A stretch of DNA of 64,000 nucleotides, taken from the NCBI GenBank assembly GCA_037157565.1, contig JAZHRO010000002.1, positions 40,134,501 through 40,198,500 on the forward strand, given 5' to 3'. A model generated the notes under the pieces. That model saw nothing but the letters and a program-made list of their open reading frames with translations, did no database searches and was not told where the DNA came from. This stretch comes from Thalassia testudinum. Lineage: Eukaryota > Streptophyta > Magnoliopsida > Alismatales > Hydrocharitaceae. Positions 1 through 10,330 of the stretch are shown in pieces (position 1 is the first letter of the stretch; each line of letters starts with the position of its first letter). A program made the translations under genes and the position numbers.

Positions 1-248
1 AGCTCTATCGATATGTCAGTAACTATGTCAATAGCACATTTATATTATCTTTTCATTCGAAATATATGATTTTGGTCTTCTAGACATTTGTTCATGTATG
101 TAGTAGTTATTAAAATGTTCATTTCATCAAATTTGTGATATTTTGAGCCATTTTGGACCGTTTCAACGATTTTTCCAAAATTTCCTCAATGTCGATGACA
201 TGCCCCCCTTTTGACCTATCAACACGACGTCGACATTAACATTTAAAA
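1..248. other. AT-rich flank, no gene seen
   Basis: This is AT-rich sequence left of the first copia relic. I see no coding frame, LTR terminus or RNA gene. A short phrase near 225-245 (ACATTAACATTTAAAAC) recurs loosely near 43020, so it may be part of a dispersed repeat. Confidence 0.4.
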
Positions 249-2080
249 CCTTGTCAACAATTCAATCATGCTATAACTCCTCAAGCTAATTTCACTGATT
301 CCACGTATATTAATTTCCAGCCTTGGTATACAGATAATGGGGAATCACGTCATGTTACAAACTCTTCGGCTAACCTTGATTTAGCCACTGAGTATAATGG
401 CTCCGAAGAAGTCAAGCAGGTGAGAATATTTCTCATATTGGAACTAAACACTTCTCTCTTAAAAATAAACAGTTTCATCTTCGGGAAGTCAAAAGAGTGC
501 CACAGGTTTGCAAGAATCTTTTATCTGTACACAAGTTTGCTAAATATAACAATTGCTTCTTTAAATTGCATGCTGAGTCTATTGTTGTAAAGGACAAGTG
601 TAATCAATTGCCCCTATTCCAAGGCCAAGTTCATGAAGGACTATATAAACTCTGGCTTCCTAGGGACTTCTCCAAATCCTAATTTGCTGTTGTTTCTCAC
701 AAGGTCATCCATACTCCTGCAGTCTCTGTACCCGCTGCTAGTACTACTGAATCTTCTTCTAATAAAGCTTCATTGTCCACATGGCATCCTAGACTTGGTC
801 ATGCAAATTTTTCCACCGTTACAAAAGTTCACTCTTGTGGTTTTTCTGTTCACAATGATGTCTCTAATAAGCTTTGTGATGCTTGTATGCAAGGAAGGCA
901 ACATAAACTTCATTTGCCAGCCTTTGCTTCAAAGAGTGCCAGTCCTTTTGATATCATTTTCTCTGATGTGTGGACTTCTCTCATATTATCTTCTGAAGGA
1001 TATAAGTATATTATTACTTTTATTGATGATTACTCAAGGTTTGTGTGGATTTTTCCCTTGGGACAGAAATCTGATGCCAATCCAATTTGTGTTCAATTTT
1101 TCAAATATGTTCAAACACAATTTCACAAGATTATCAAGGCTTTCCATTCTGAGTTTGGTAGGGAATATGAATGCTTCTCTATTTGGCTACAACAACAAGG
1201 CACTCAACACAGAATTTCTGCTCCACATACTCCTGAGCAGAATGGGGGCACTGAAAGGAAGAATAGACATATTATTGAAATGGCTAGGAGATTGATTATA
1301 GTGCTTGTCTTCCCCTTCGCCTATGGTATCATGCAATTCACACTACAGTCTATATAATCAATACTTTACCTTCACCTGTCTTGGATGGTGACAACCCTTA
1401 TTGGCTACTTTATGGACATCAGCCTGATTATAACTTCATGCGCACGTTTGGATGTGGGTGTTATCCCTTATTGAAATCTTATACCAACAAGGTCTACTTT
1501 GCATATCTTCCTTGGTTATAGCCCAAGTCACAAGGCTTATAAGTGTTACAACTTCAACACTGATAAGATCCTAATTGTCAGACATGTCTCCTTTGATGAG
1601 ACCTTATTTCCTTTCAAGCAAGTATCTGCCTGTACATCATCTCAATCAGCAGTCTCAGCTCCTGTTTTACCGGCAATACCTTCTACTTTGGTGCATCAAT
1701 TTCATTCTGTAAATTCCAATTCAGCACCAGCTCAGCTCCTGCAGTCTATGCTCCTGCTTCAGCACCTGTATCCGATTTGACACCTACAGCTTCAGCTCCT
1801 GATGTTCACGGTCAACCTCCAGTAGATAATACAGCTCCAGTACAGGCTCCTTCTCCTCCTATTCCAGTAGCTGCTCCAATTCCATCACTTGTTCCTTTGG
1901 TTTCCTCATCACCTTTACAGGATCCTCCACCAACTGCTCATGAGCCCAATAATGTGTGCAAACATTCTATGGCAACAAGATCTATGAGAGGTATTTTCAA
2001 GAAGACAGCCATTCATAGAACTTTACATCCCTTCCCAGCCGCCTTTTTAATTCAAGGCACCTCAGTTTGAGCCCTCCACT
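249..2080 (+). pseudogene. copia-1 protease-integrase part of pol, broken
   Basis: Near 330-370 the frame reads WYTDNGESRHVT, matching the copia protease active-site region, but the D-S/T-G-A core is degraded to DNGE. The pre-integrase segment (about 770-930) has WHPRLGHA and later CDACMQGRQHKL, the zinc-binding pattern. The integrase core (about 945-1300) shows DVW, IDDYSRFVWIF and HTPEQNGGTERKNR, covering the acidic residues of the DDE triad. A proline/serine-rich linker follows (1630-1960), ending in a basic stretch with KHSMATRS as in copia pol. Frames change around 680-770 and 1310-1500. It would have inserted element cDNA; it is not functional. Confidence 0.8.
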
Positions 2081-3393
2081 TATTTAGAAGCAAAGAGGCA
2101 TTCTCATTGAATTGAAGCTATGCAAGAGGAAATCAAAGCCTTATTGAGTAATCATACTTGGTAACTTATTCCTCTAACTCCATCAATGAATGTTCCAGGA
2201 AATAAATGGGTCTACCAAATTAAAAGGAAACAAGATGGCACCATCGATCGCTACAAAGCTCATTTGGTTTCCATTAACATGAAGGGGTCAATTATTATGA
2301 ACCCTTTCGCCCTATTGTGAAAGCTACTGCAGTGCATCTGCTCTTAGTCCTTGTAGCTACTAACAATTGGTATATGTGTCAACTTGACATCCAAAATGCT
2401 TTTCTTCATGGCACTCTTGATGAAGAAGTCTTTATTTATGATTCAACCTCAAAGGTTTATTCATCCCGAATACAATGAGTATGTTTGTGCTCTTAAGAAG
2501 TCCTTTTATGGACTCAAACAAGCTCCTCAAGCTTGGCTTACGAGATTAGCTCTTTTCTTCACAAATATGGTTTTTATGGATCCAAGACCGATTCGTCCTT
2601 ATTCATATATTCTTCTAATTCTGTGAGGATTTATTTCCTTGTGTATGTGGATGATATCCTAATTTTCAGCAATACTTCTTAAGCTCTACAAGATATTACT
2701 TGCAAGCTCAGCCTTGAGTTTCCTGCCAGAAATTTGGGCAGACCTCAATTCTTTCTTGGTATTGAATTGAGCTATTCTTCTGATGGCATTTGCCTCTCCC
2801 AACAACGGTATATTGTTGATTTACTGCTGAAGCATAATTTTGATGCGGCCAAACCAATTAAGACCCTGTTAGCTACTGACCAGCTCTATTAGCATGATTC
2901 CTTGCCCTTTTCTGATCCTACAGTTTATAGGAAGCTTGTTGAGAGCCTGCAATAATTGTCTTTTACAAGACTGGATATTCAATGTGCCACAGACAAACTC
3001 TCACAATTTATCCATTGCCCAAACTGAGCATCATTTTGCTGCTGCAAAACGTCTTCTCAGATATTTGAAGGGAACCATCGACCAAGTTCTGCTCTATTCT
3101 ACCAAGTCTTCCATGACATTGGAAGCATTCTCAGATGCTGATTGGGCTAATTCTCCTAATGACAGACGTTCTACCGCAGGTTATGTGATATATTTAGGAG
3201 CAAACCCAATTTCTTGGTCTAGCAAAAAGGAAAGTATTGTTGCTAGATCTAGTACTGGGGCTGAATATCATGCATTGGCCAATACCACAGCCAAATTAAC
3301 TTGGTTACAATCTGTTTTGAATGAGCTTTATCTTTATCTCCCAACAACTTTAGTGCTTTGGCATGACAATTTAGGGGCTACATATATGACAAC

Positions 3394-4023
3394 TGTTGGG
3401 ATTCGGTGAAAGTGCCACGTGGCAACCATCTGGATGCCCAGCAGGACCAGCATTAGGTTCCCAAGAATCAAACATGAGTGCACCCAAATTGGTGATTTCC
3501 AATTTTTAGTAAAGTGGGTTTAGGAATAAAAGTTGTGGGATTAGTTCTTTTGTTAAGAGATAAAATCTTTCCAAATGAGAAAAGATTTTATCTCTTTAGG
3601 AAACAAGTTTTAGGATTTGAGTCTTTACTATTTTTAGTGGGTATGGTCTCTCTATAAATAGAGAGCCTCTCCAACTATTGTTTCTTAGAGCAATACAATT
3701 AAATTCTTCCATAATCAAGTGCTCCTCTCCTCTCTACTTCTTCTACGAGTGGCAGCCAGCCACCAACAGGAGGCAGGAGGCCATCCTGCCGGCAGCCAGC
3801 AAGTCCCAGCAGTCCACCGGTCTGCTGCATTCCAGTCTGCAGCAGACTGGACCCTTCTTCAGCCTTTGCAGGCCATCTCCAGTGGTCCACGGGACCTGCT
3901 GCACCTCCTGCAACAGTAGCCACCTGCTGCTCTTTCTCTGCACGCGTGGATAGCCACCCTGTTGGGCTGTTTTTCTCACGTACGGGGAGTCTCCACGTTC
4001 TGCTTCCGTGCCAATTCTTGACA
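3394..4023 (+). mobile_element. 630-bp solo LTR inserted in copia-1 RNase H
   Basis: The segment begins TGTTGGGATT and ends TCTTGACA (TG...CA). It is flanked by identical 5-bp repeats ACAAC at 3389-3393 and 4024-4028. Removing it brings the RNase H homology of copia-1 together. It contains a TATA box on the + strand, so LTR orientation is probably +. There is no internal retrotransposon sequence, so it is a solo LTR, the usual product of recombination between the two LTRs of one element. The family is not identified; length and TG start fit copia or small gypsy LTRs. Confidence 0.85.
3653..3660 (+). promoter_or_regulatory. TATA box of the solo LTR
   Basis: TATAAATA lies about 260 bp into the solo LTR, the usual place for a plant LTR core promoter at the U3/R boundary. 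Activity is inferred only. Confidence 0.5.
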
Positions 4024-4236
4024 ACAACAAACCCTGTTTTCATGCATGGAGCAAACACATTGAAGTCGATTTTCATTTTGTGCACAACAAAGTTGCCTGC
4101 AAGGATCTTTTAGTTCGTCTACTGTCATCTAAACTTCAAACTGTAGATGGTCTGACCAAAGACTTATCTTGGCAAAGTTTTCAGGATTTTCGTTGCAAGT
4201 TAAAGCTCTGTAAGAGATCTTTAACTTGAGGGGAGG

Positions 4237-4390
4237 TGTAGACATCTTATGTAAAAATTGCATATCTGTAAGGGTCATTGTGTGATTTGTATAGACATCT
4301 ATCTAGATATTGAGCTTAACTTTAGTTGGTGGCATAACAACCACCACCATTACTTTCCCAGTTGCATCCAGCCCTCTCTGTTCCAATGCA
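4237..4390 (+). repeat. Fragment of copia-1 3' LTR
   Basis: After the purine tract GAGGGGAGG the sequence starts TGTAGACATC, as expected for a copia 3' LTR. It is followed for roughly 150 bp until the mTERF 3' flank homology begins at about 4397. No CA end and no TSD partner could be found, so the LTR is probably 3' truncated. Confidence 0.5.
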
Positions 4391-4592
4391 GAGTGCATGC
4401 AAGCATTCAACAAAGGATCATGCTTCCCACAAGGTGAAGACCAATATCCATCATGGCCTAGAAAAATCTATAAATAGTGAGACATCATCATCATCAGTAC
4501 TCTAGTCTTACCCGAAGGAAGGAAGCAAAAGTGATGCTCAAGGCTGCTGCCGAATTAGATAGATTCTGCCAATGGGAATCAATCCTAAACGA

Positions 4593-5768
4593 TCACGAGA
4601 ACTTTGGGGCTGCCACTGCTTCTTCTTCTGCTGGTACGTCCTTCAACCACCCCCATCCCGTGAACTCGATGTTCCCCTGGTAAGCCTCCAGAACTTCAGG
4701 GACCTCCTCCTTGTACTTGTCGACGTACTCCGCAAAGAAGTCCTTCTCGGTCATCATGAACCTCGGGAAAGATCTTGTCTGCTTGTTTAGCAGTCCCTTC
4801 ATCATGAGCACGTTGAGTACTGCACACCGAGGGATGATCCTCTCGTCCAGGCTCATAAGCATTATCAACGGATACAAGCAAAGGATGTCCGGTCCCCAGC
4901 CGAGCACCTCCTTGAAGAAGGTGACATTATTCGTTAATTTGGCGTCGGAGATCCCGAGGCACTTGGGCAGCTTCCTGAACATGGACAATACCTGTTGGTC
5001 GGACCAACCCAACCCCTTGAGGAGCTCGAGCTTCCTCGAGAACGTCTCCTTGGACAGGTAGCACGCCAAGCCCACTGCATGAGTGAAGGCCCTGTCGGTG
5101 GGGCTCAGGCCGAGCCTTTTGACGGTCCCCAACGCGGCCACGAACTTCTCGGTGGACCTGGGGAGGCAGCGAGGGTGCTGGCGAATGAACCTGAGGACGG
5201 CGCTCTCCGGGACGCCGCGGTCGCGTAGGGCCTGGAGGTTGGCCTCCATCCTGTCGGCGCAGCTAATGGGGGAGCGCTTGAGGACCTTGACGAGGTCCTC
5301 CCTGGAGGGGAGGATGGAGGTGAAGAAGGTGACGCAGGAGGAGAGGTTAGGATGGAGTCTCACGCCGAGAATGGAAGGGTTGGAGAGGAGGACTTGGGCG
5401 ACCTCCGGCCCGGAGAGGCCCGCGGAGGAGCGGAGGAAGTGGAGCTTGGCGTCGAGGTTCTCGGCGGTCCTCCTTATGCTTCGGAAGAGGTCCGGGTGCT
5501 TGGAGAGGATGGCGATGCACGCGTCCTCGGGGACCTCGTGGCTGCAGAGGATAGAGTGGACGGAGACGGCAGGTTCTTCTTCTTCTGCTGCTGCGGAGGA
5601 GGAGGAGGAGGAGGAGGAGGAGTATGAAAGGCGCCGCGTGTGAATGGGAAGGGGGAGGTGGTGGCGGGGGTTGTATTCGTGGGAGGGGAAGGGAAGAGGA
5701 GGTGTAGGGAAGGGAAGGGTGTCGAAGGGTAGATATCTGCTGCTGCAGGGGAGGGAGAGTAGGAGCAT
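4593..5768 (-). CDS. mTERF-domain protein, organelle-targeted (probable)
   Basis: This open frame has 391 codons from the ATG at 5768. mTERF proteins are helical-repeat nucleic-acid-binding proteins that act in mitochondria or plastids on organellar transcription, splicing or translation. The N-terminus is rich in Ser, Pro, Leu and Arg and lacks acidic residues until a Ser run followed by EEEE, as in a transit peptide. From about residue 60 come tandem mTERF motifs (helix pairs with LLSNPSILG, FIRQHPRCL, MFRKLPKCLG and YPLIMLMSL). The C-terminus reads GNIEFTGWGWLKD plus 14 extra residues not shared with the relatives. The frame stays open to an ATG at 5963 (456 codons); I prefer 5768 because the upstream part is CT-rich and UTR-like and the shorter form matches usual family length. 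Third positions are GC-rich. Single exon; the exact organelle is unknown. Confidence 0.82.
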   Translation of the reverse strand: MLLLSLPCSSRYLPFDTLPFPTPPLPFPSHEYNPRHHLPLPIHTRRLSYSSSSSSSSSAAAEEEEPAVSVHSILCSHEVPEDACIAILSKHPDLFRSIRRTAENLDAKLHFLRSSAGLSGPEVAQVLLSNPSILGVRLHPNLSSCVTFFTSILPSREDLVKVLKRSPISCADRMEANLQALRDRGVPESAVLRFIRQHPRCLPRSTEKFVAALGTVKRLGLSPTDRAFTHAVGLACYLSKETFSRKLELLKGLGWSDQQVLSMFRKLPKCLGISDAKLTNNVTFFKEVLGWGPDILCLYPLIMLMSLDERIIPRCAVLNVLMMKGLLNKQTRSFPRFMMTEKDFFAEYVDKYKEEVPEVLEAYQGNIEFTGWGWLKDVPAEEEAVAAPKFS

Positions 5769-5963
5769 CTCGTTAGGGAAGCGGTAACTGGTGAGTGAGA
5801 TAACCAGGGGATTGTATTGGAGGGAGAGGGAGGAGGGAGGACGGCTCGAGCGTTTGTGTTGGAAAGAGGAAGAAGAGGGAGAGGGAAGAGAGGCATGCGA
5901 CGGTTGAGAAGAGGGACCATCCAAAATCAGATTAGTAATGCAGATGGTTGGATACGGATACAC

Positions 5964-8619
5964 CCCCCATCCGAAATGTGAAACGAACTCAGATGTGGAA
6001 AAGGATCTTATGTATGCAGCATTACATCTTTACGATACGGATACGAATATAAAGAGAGAGAGGCATTGAAAATGACATTTGTTACCTTTATTTAGCTACC
6101 ATCTTCGCAAGCACCTTTCAAAGTAATGAATATTGAAAGATCTTCGAGAAAGGACTTTCGAATGACATGTTAACTCAGCACAGTCTCCTTTCCAATGACT
6201 AAAGAGGAAGTTATATAAAGTACTTTACCATATTTGAATGTGAATAAACTTAATTAAATTTGACAATGATTATGCTTATTTCTCTTTAAACTTCCTTTTA
6301 TATAATACCTATGGTGTGTTTTTTATTTGTTTACGCAACCGCATTTGTTGAACATGAGATAATAATAGTTTCTTTAATAAGTGAAGCCTCACATACTTCC
6401 GATCCTTCACATTGCCCTTCTCAAAAAGCCATCCTCAAGTAGCAAGTTAAAGATTCATTAAAGGATTGAACCAATGTCATTAGCTAAAAGAAATTAGATG
6501 AACCATTGCATAAGTGCATTGGTTATAGAGCCTATGTGTCGTTGCCATTATGGTAAGTTTCCAATTTTACTTATTGACATTTTAATGTAGGCTTGGGGTG
6601 CTTCACAAAGTTGGATTTGAGATCCGTCTGCCATTTAATATACATATAAAGCTAAAGAATATAAAAGTTGCTAGCCAATAATACAAAATGAGTTTTGCAA
6701 GAGTTTTATAAAAATTAAAAATCTTCAACACCTCAATCTAATAAACTGATAAAATTCCTTACAAACCCGCACGCAATGAAATAACCTAATTTTGCTTCTA
6801 AGTTGGCACATGGTGAAAAGGACAAAGAAGCTATTTAGTACCTTTACAAAAAAAGCTTTATGGATATAAAAAATTATTGAGAGGTCATAGAGCTTCAAAT
6901 TTTTGTTGTTGCCATAGGATATAGTGAGAAAGCTTTTCCAGATTGAGGCTCTGAAATGGAACTTGTACACCAAATGAACCACTCCAAAAATGAAACTTTT
7001 GTACCAAATGAACCATTAAAAATGGAATCCAACATCGTAAAGAAAATATCGCTACATATTGATTGTGTAACCAACATCCAACAAACCGTATGGATGATGT
7101 AGAACCCTCGTGACAATGACACAAGTGTTGAATCTTCACTTCCACAATCTCTGAGCTATACTTGCATTTACATTTGAATACCAAACCAACCAAATCACTC
7201 TATATATTTTATTAGGAAAGTGACCACATCAAAACATTAACATGATGAATGTATGCCATAGAAGAAAATGGAAAGCAACATATCTCAATGTAGAAACAAA
7301 AGTGAAAAACTGTTAGCAGCCAATTAAGAGAATCTATCTCGAAATGGCTAGATCAGCATCCTGCAACACTATTCAAAGCTCCTTCACTAGTACTAGGTTA
7401 GTCACTGTTTCAAGTATCCGAGTGGGGATTTGTTTGTTTTGTCATTGTGACACTAATAAAACCCACATGCACAACAAAGTAGATGCAATCAAGCCAGAGA
7501 TTATTACCAGGTCAACGCTACTGGGAGGAACCACCACCAAATGCAGAAGGCGCTGTTGCTATGATAGGAACACACATGTATACAAAGACAGATAGATAGA
7601 CACACACACACACATGCACAAGAAAGTTTATTTCCAGATGAAAAGAATGAAACTATACAACATAAACACAATTCCAACATTGCACATTGAAGCACTAAAG
7701 AATCTTGATTATTCTCTTTTAGCGTGTTTTCAAGTTTATTATCCGAGACAACAAACAAGAGCAGCTATCCTTCAGCCAAAACCATGACACCAAGGTTGTT
7801 AAATCTATCTGAACAATACACCTTATGTTCAAGATCCATGCAGTGTTCCTCCTTTCACTTCAATTTGTCTAGAAGTTGTCTTTCCAATGACCATGGAAGA
7901 ACCTCATTCGAGTGCAGTTGTCCCTCAAGTTCTTTGTTCTATCATGGATAAATATTATTAATAGGAAATATAATGCAAAAGGAAGCAACCTCTTTTTTGA
8001 ACAACAGAGGAGCTAATAGTTTATCTAGCATTATTCAAGAAGTACCTTGCTTATCAGAATCTTATGAGTTCATCTTTACCGATGGTCTTTCTCACCAAAT
8101 TTAAGTAAGGTTCTTCTTTACTCTTTAGATCTTGTCTCATTTATCAAGCTTCAGGTAAAAAAGAATAATAGCGTTAAAAGAAAGATTGCATTATAAGTAG
8201 ATGCTTCCAAGATAAAAGGACTGAATTGTTCATGTTATGATGAACTTTTTGAAGGATAAAGCAGTACTCCAAAGCTCATTGCATTTAATGCTCCAATACA
8301 GAATTTTCTGAAAGATAAAAATGAACACGCAATAGCCTCTTCTCATTTTTGAAATGAATAAAACCAGGAACAAAAAGCAACTCAACTGATGTGTGCATAT
8401 CCCAACTAGACATGCACACTTTTAATTATAAATCCTAATTCGTCTTCCTTTTGCCCCTTCTCTTTAAATGAAATCAAACTAAAATCTGAAAGTAATCCTG
8501 ATTTAATATCCCTATGCCTCTTCATCACTTCCACGTACTTAAAGAGTTGGCTAACTCTGTCATTTCTTGGAAAACCATGTTTACCATGATCTAGTGTCAC
8601 TTTAGTTCACCCACTTTCA
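5964..8619. other. AT-rich intergenic DNA, no gene supported
   Basis: This is about 2.6 kb upstream of the mTERF gene (which reads leftwards). Open frames here are short and have no recognisable domain. A short imperfect duplication with a shared CCAAATGAACCA core lies at 6955-7025. TATA-like sequence on the minus strand at about 6048-6053 could serve the mTERF gene, but this is a guess. Confidence 0.5.
7583..7614. repeat. Microsatellite (GATA-like then AC)
   Basis: A short AGATAGATAGA run is followed by an (AC)n tract of about 16 bp. It is a plain simple repeat with length-polymorphism potential. Confidence 0.7.
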
Positions 8620-8629
8620 TGTTGTCCCC

Positions 8630-8893
8630 AGTTACAACCTGGTTCCCGAATCCCTACAGGACCTGAGTTCGGCTTGCTTCGACTAATCTCAAGACATAGT
8701 CGTCTAACAAGAAATAACCAAAAGCAGAAAAATAAATCACATTCACGTATGCAATATAACTAAGCAGAAGGAAAGAGCGAAATAGTAAAGAAAGTAGAAC
8801 AACTGTCTCAAAACATAGTACATGCCACCACTCTACTTAGCGTTCGCTGACTCTGTCTTTTCATAACCCTGTTCAGGACCAGGAGTTGAGTAG
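8630..8893. other. Rearranged remnant of Gypsy I 5' LTR
   Basis: 8630 to about 8835 matches the last ~200 bp of the G LTR in reverse orientation, starting with (A)GTTACAACC, the reverse complement of the LTR end. About 8829-8893 then matches an inner LTR segment in direct orientation (TTAGCGTTCGCTGACTC ... GAGTTGAGTAGCT). The internal leader follows at once. The tRNA-Met primer site and about 70 bp next to it, seen in Gypsy II, are absent. Confidence 0.7.
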
Positions 8894-9009
8894 CTAACTA
8901 GGGTAGCCACCACAACGTATCGCTTTGATTTTCATTTCTGAGTCTTTTTCTCGATGTAATCTGGTATCGTTGACACTCTTGTTCTATCTCTTGCATCTCC
9001 TTGCAGGAG

Positions 9010-10330
9010 ATGCCTCGTCGAGGAGTTCCCAAGGCAGGTCGTGGTCGAGGCCATGGACGAGGTCGGAGGGGTGGACGTGCTGGACCTGAGGTGCCAGTTG
9101 ACCCTCCTCTCCTCCCGAGCGTTCAGGCCCAGGATCTCGCCCAGCTAATTAGAGACATTGTACGAGAGGAGCTCCACCAGCCTCCATGGGCACCTCTCCC
9201 TGAGGACGTGGAGGGGGAGTCCTCGGTGGGACAGAGAGACCGTCGCAGTGTCGGATGAGCAGGAGGGGGAGGGGGTGGTCCTTCACCACCCCCACCACAC
9301 TCTGACACTTCCGAGCACGAGCCCTCGTTGCCTGGAAGGTGTGCCCGTTCCCCCACTGCAGTTGCACCACGAGCTTTTCAGACAGTTCCGGAAGCTGAAG
9401 CCCCCTCCTTCAAGGGGGATGAGGACCCGTCTGAGACAGACGACTGGCTAGAGCAGTTAGAGAAAGTGTTCGACACCCTTCACCCTCCCGCGGAGTATCG
9501 TGTGGCCTTTGCCACGTACCAGCTAGAGAGCGCAGCACACAGGTGGTGGAGGGCAATCAGAGGTCAGGAAAGGAGAGAGCCGATGTGGGACCAATATGTG
9601 GCTCTTTCTACGAGCAGTACTTTCCGCAGACCTGGCAGGACTAGAGGAGGAGGGAGTTCCATACTCTTTGAAAGGGGACATTGCCAGTTAGCGCGTACCG
9701 CACATGTTTTCTAGAACTGTCACGTTTTGCCTCGACAGCTGTGTCTACAGAGGAGGAGCGCCTGTGGAGGTTCACTGAGGAGCTCCGACCTGCTATTCGA
9801 GGGTATGTCAAATCCTTGAAGCTGCCCACTTTCTCTCGTGTGGTTGAGGTAGCCATGACTTACGAGAAGACCAACCCGGTCGCGCTAGCACTGACAGCGG
9901 ACAGAAGAGGCCCTACTAGCTAGAGTACTCTCAGGGCCATTGGGAGCGAAGGCACACGACGCCCGCAGGAGAGTCGCCTCGTTTTGCGAGGCCATCAGTG
10001 GCCTTTGGGGGCCCCAGACAGGGGCCAGTTGTCAGCACTGGACCCCCGCCCAGCCACCAGTAGGGACCTACGAAGGGAGGAGGTCGTGTACCCCTCTGCT
10101 ACCAGTGTAGCTAGCCAGGCCACATAAGGAAGGACTGCCCATCTAGGGTCGGAGCACAGCAGATGCTCCCCGCATAGAGCGTTGGAGGCCGAGTTGGTGG
10201 TCGTGGTCACCAGGTGTGTGGGGGAGGGTAGTAGTCATGAAGAGGGTATCGGCCAGCTGTTGCTCGCCCGACCGAGAGTGTAGTTGCTTCGTTTGCACAG
10301 AGGGCTGAGGGGCGTATCAACGCCTTGACA
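9010..10330 (+). pseudogene. Gypsy I gag, broken
   Basis: The ATG at 9010 follows the leader, and Gypsy II starts at the equivalent ATG. The N-terminus is Arg/Gly-rich. The Retrotrans_gag domain is recognisable at about 9400-9880 (DWLEQLEKVFDTL, then LWRFTEELRPAIRGY). The zinc knuckle CYQCS*PGHIRKDC at about 10095-10142 is interrupted by TAG. Frames change near 9240, 9320 and 9640. Gag would have formed the virus-like particle. Confidence 0.78.

Larger units (their letters stand above)
2090..4230 (+). pseudogene. copia-1 reverse transcriptase-RNase H, broken
   Basis: Reverse transcriptase matches include QLDIQNAFLHGTL (about 2380-2415), the KSFYGLKQAPQAWL region (2490-2540) and the catalytic YVDDILIF (about 2643-2667). 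RNase H follows with SDADWANSP, RSTAGYVIYLG and SSKKESIVARSSTGAEY (about 3130-3270). The last part, with SKHIEVDFHFVHNKV, resumes at about 4040 after the inserted solo LTR. Stop codons and frameshifts separate the blocks, and the frame after the insertion differs from that before it, so at least one indel lies near the junction. Confidence 0.82.
249..4390 (+). mobile_element. Decayed Ty1/copia retrotransposon (copia-1)
   Basis: Conceptual translation gives copia polyprotein parts in copia order: degenerate protease, GAG-pre-integrase zinc region, integrase, reverse transcriptase and RNase H. The reading frame breaks repeatedly, so the element is dead. A purine tract (about 4229-4236) precedes an LTR-like start TGTAGACATC at 4237. 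No 5' LTR or primer-binding site is visible; the left end seems truncated inside the gag/protease region. A solo LTR of another family interrupts the RNase H region (3394-4023). The element abuts the shared 3' flank of the mTERF gene at about 4390. Confidence 0.85.

Noticed and set aside
5083..5643. 186-codon plus-strand frame over the mTERF gene
   Set aside because: Antisense shadow of the GC-rich mTERF coding sequence, with Glu/Gly runs from its Ser-rich part.
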